From assembly GCA_965263225.1 (NCBI GenBank), contig CBDHHG010000017.1:87668-151667 (forward strand): a stretch of 64,000 nucleotides of DNA, in the 5' to 3' direction. The notes below the pieces were generated by a model. The model was not told the origin of the DNA. It did no database searches and saw only the letters and a list, made by a program, of their open reading frames with translations. How positions within the stretch are numbered: the first letter of the stretch is position 1; the number at the start of each line of letters is the position of its first letter. Source of the DNA: DT-111 sp965263225. GTDB lineage: Bacteria; Bacteroidota; Bacteroidia; Chitinophagales; Saprospiraceae. Of the stretch, positions 63,330 to 64,000 are shown piece after piece. The position numbers and the translations under genes are program-made.

Positions 63330-64000
63330 ATGAAAAAATGTTTATGGCTATTGGTTTGTTGCTTCTCCGCACTGGGGCTCTTTGCACAAGAGGCCCAGAT
63401 CAATTTTGAGAAGTATGAACTAAAGAATGGACTAAAAGTTATCCTTCATCAAGACAATTCTACCCCAATTGTAGCCGTATCTGTAATGTACCACGTGGGT
63501 TCTAAAAATGAGGACCCCGAAAGAACGGGCTTTGCCCACTTTTTTGAACACTTGTTGTTCGAAGGCTCTAAAAACATAGGCCGGGGAGAGTATAGCAATT
63601 ACGTACAATCTGCTGGGGGAGCCCTTAATGCAAATACCTCTTGGGATCGAACCTATTACTTTGAAATCCTCCCTTCCAATCAGTTTGAGTTAGGACTTTG
63701 GCTGGAATCTGAACGGATGCTTCATGCCGTGGTAGATGAAAAAGGGGTAGAAACACAAAGACAGGTGGTAAAGGAAGAACGTAGAGAACGAGTAGACAAC
63801 CAACCCTATGGGTCCTTGGCCGAAGAAACTTTCAAAGCGGCTTATAAGGAACACCCTTACAAGTGGCCAATCATTGGTTCAATGGAACACTTGGACAATG
63901 CCACGGAGGCCGACTACAAGCAATTCTATGCAGACTTCTACATCCCGAATAACGCTATTCTGTCGATCGCAGGTGATATAGATATAGCCGACGCCAAGAA
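63330..64000 (+). CDS. M16 family (insulinase/pitrilysin-type) metallopeptidase, 3' truncated
   Basis: The gene starts at the ATG at 63330 and runs off the right edge, so 223 residues are visible. A signal peptide (about 1-20, ending LFAQ) exports it. The first M16 domain has the inverted zinc motif HFFEH (His70, Glu73, His74) in RTGFAHFFEHLLFEGS, the GGALNANTSWDRTYY segment and the downstream metal-ligand Glu in VVKEERRERVDN. These proteins degrade oligopeptides in the periplasm, usually as a two-domain or paired-subunit enzyme. An RBS consensus is not visible, as usual for this phylum. Confidence 0.93.
   Translation, partial: MKKCLWLLVCCFSALGLFAQEAQINFEKYELKNGLKVILHQDNSTPIVAVSVMYHVGSKNEDPERTGFAHFFEHLLFEGSKNIGRGEYSNYVQSAGGALNANTSWDRTYYFEILPSNQFELGLWLESERMLHAVVDEKGVETQRQVVKEERRERVDNQPYGSLAEETFKAAYKEHPYKWPIIGSMEHLDNATEADYKQFYADFYIPNNAILSIAGDIDIADAK

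Noticed and set aside
1..64000. CRISPR arrays, tRNA or rRNA genes, intact insertion sequences, integrases
   Set aside because: No regularly spaced repeats, no cloverleaf-like sequences, no transposase or integrase motifs were seen by reading; a covariance or profile search was not possible here.

Overview
The window is chromosomal DNA of a Bacteroidota bacterium, most likely of the Saprospiria (Lewinella/Haliscomenobacter-like). The grounds are a SusC/SusD pair, a secreted protease with a type IX secretion C-terminal sorting domain, many lipoproteins, a compact leuACDB operon, a surE-lpxB operon, the absence of clear Shine-Dalgarno sequences, and several protein families common in that group. 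I see no tRNA, rRNA, CRISPR array or intact insertion sequence. Both ends are cut: an AGE-family epimerase enters at the left edge and an M16 peptidase leaves at the right edge.

Layout. 0-2.9 kb: epimerase, SDR and MDR oxidoreductases. 2.9-7.7 kb: an AT-rich accessory island with a TPR remnant, a tightly packed four-gene operon (GTPase, GAP1-like protein, small helical protein, zinc-ribbon protein) and loose small ORFs. 7.7-14 kb: a secreted nuclease-fold protein, a c-type heme protein, tpiA, and a biotin operon bioF-bioD-ketosynthase-bioB. 14-20 kb: DUF72 protein, ppk1, a lipoprotein and a thioredoxin/MsrA-like fusion. 20.4-23.4 kb: a fructan cassette (sugar porter plus GH32 hydrolase). 23.4-27.7 kb: two small exported proteins, glpF, an aldo/keto reductase and a DUF2461 protein. 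27.7-32.4 kb: a minus-strand run of CoA-transferase, dipeptide epimerase, N-acyl-D-amino-acid deacylase and PheC-like lipoprotein. 32.6-37.6 kb: small exported and membrane proteins and a 1146-residue S8 protease. 38-43.4 kb: SusC, SusD and a surface lipoprotein. 43.9-47.8 kb: recQ, a glycosyltransferase and an aldose-epimerase-like gene. 48-52.3 kb: leuA-leuC-leuD-leuB. 52.5-57.5 kb: two large helical-repeat proteins followed by an intergenic-looking stretch that holds two tiny peptide genes and several terminators. 57.5-64 kb: HMG-CoA-lyase-like gene, surE-lpxB operon, hemH, a YkuK-family protein and the M16 peptidase.

Two places deserve most attention. (1) The four-gene operon at 3.4-6.6 kb encodes a GTPase, a GAP1-like partner and two adjacent proteins that share a 22-residue G/Q/N-rich motif, one at its C-terminus and the other near its N-terminus. 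This is the layout expected of amyloid-type signalling pairs in bacterial conflict systems. (2) At 56.3-56.7 kb two unannotated peptide genes of 30 and 41 codons end in the same tail, VIVVDIIAP, with only synonymous codon differences. The longer one carries a textbook double-glycine leader. They follow two TPR-like proteins, which suggests a secreted peptide signal or RiPP; a leader-peptide attenuator is the main alternative.
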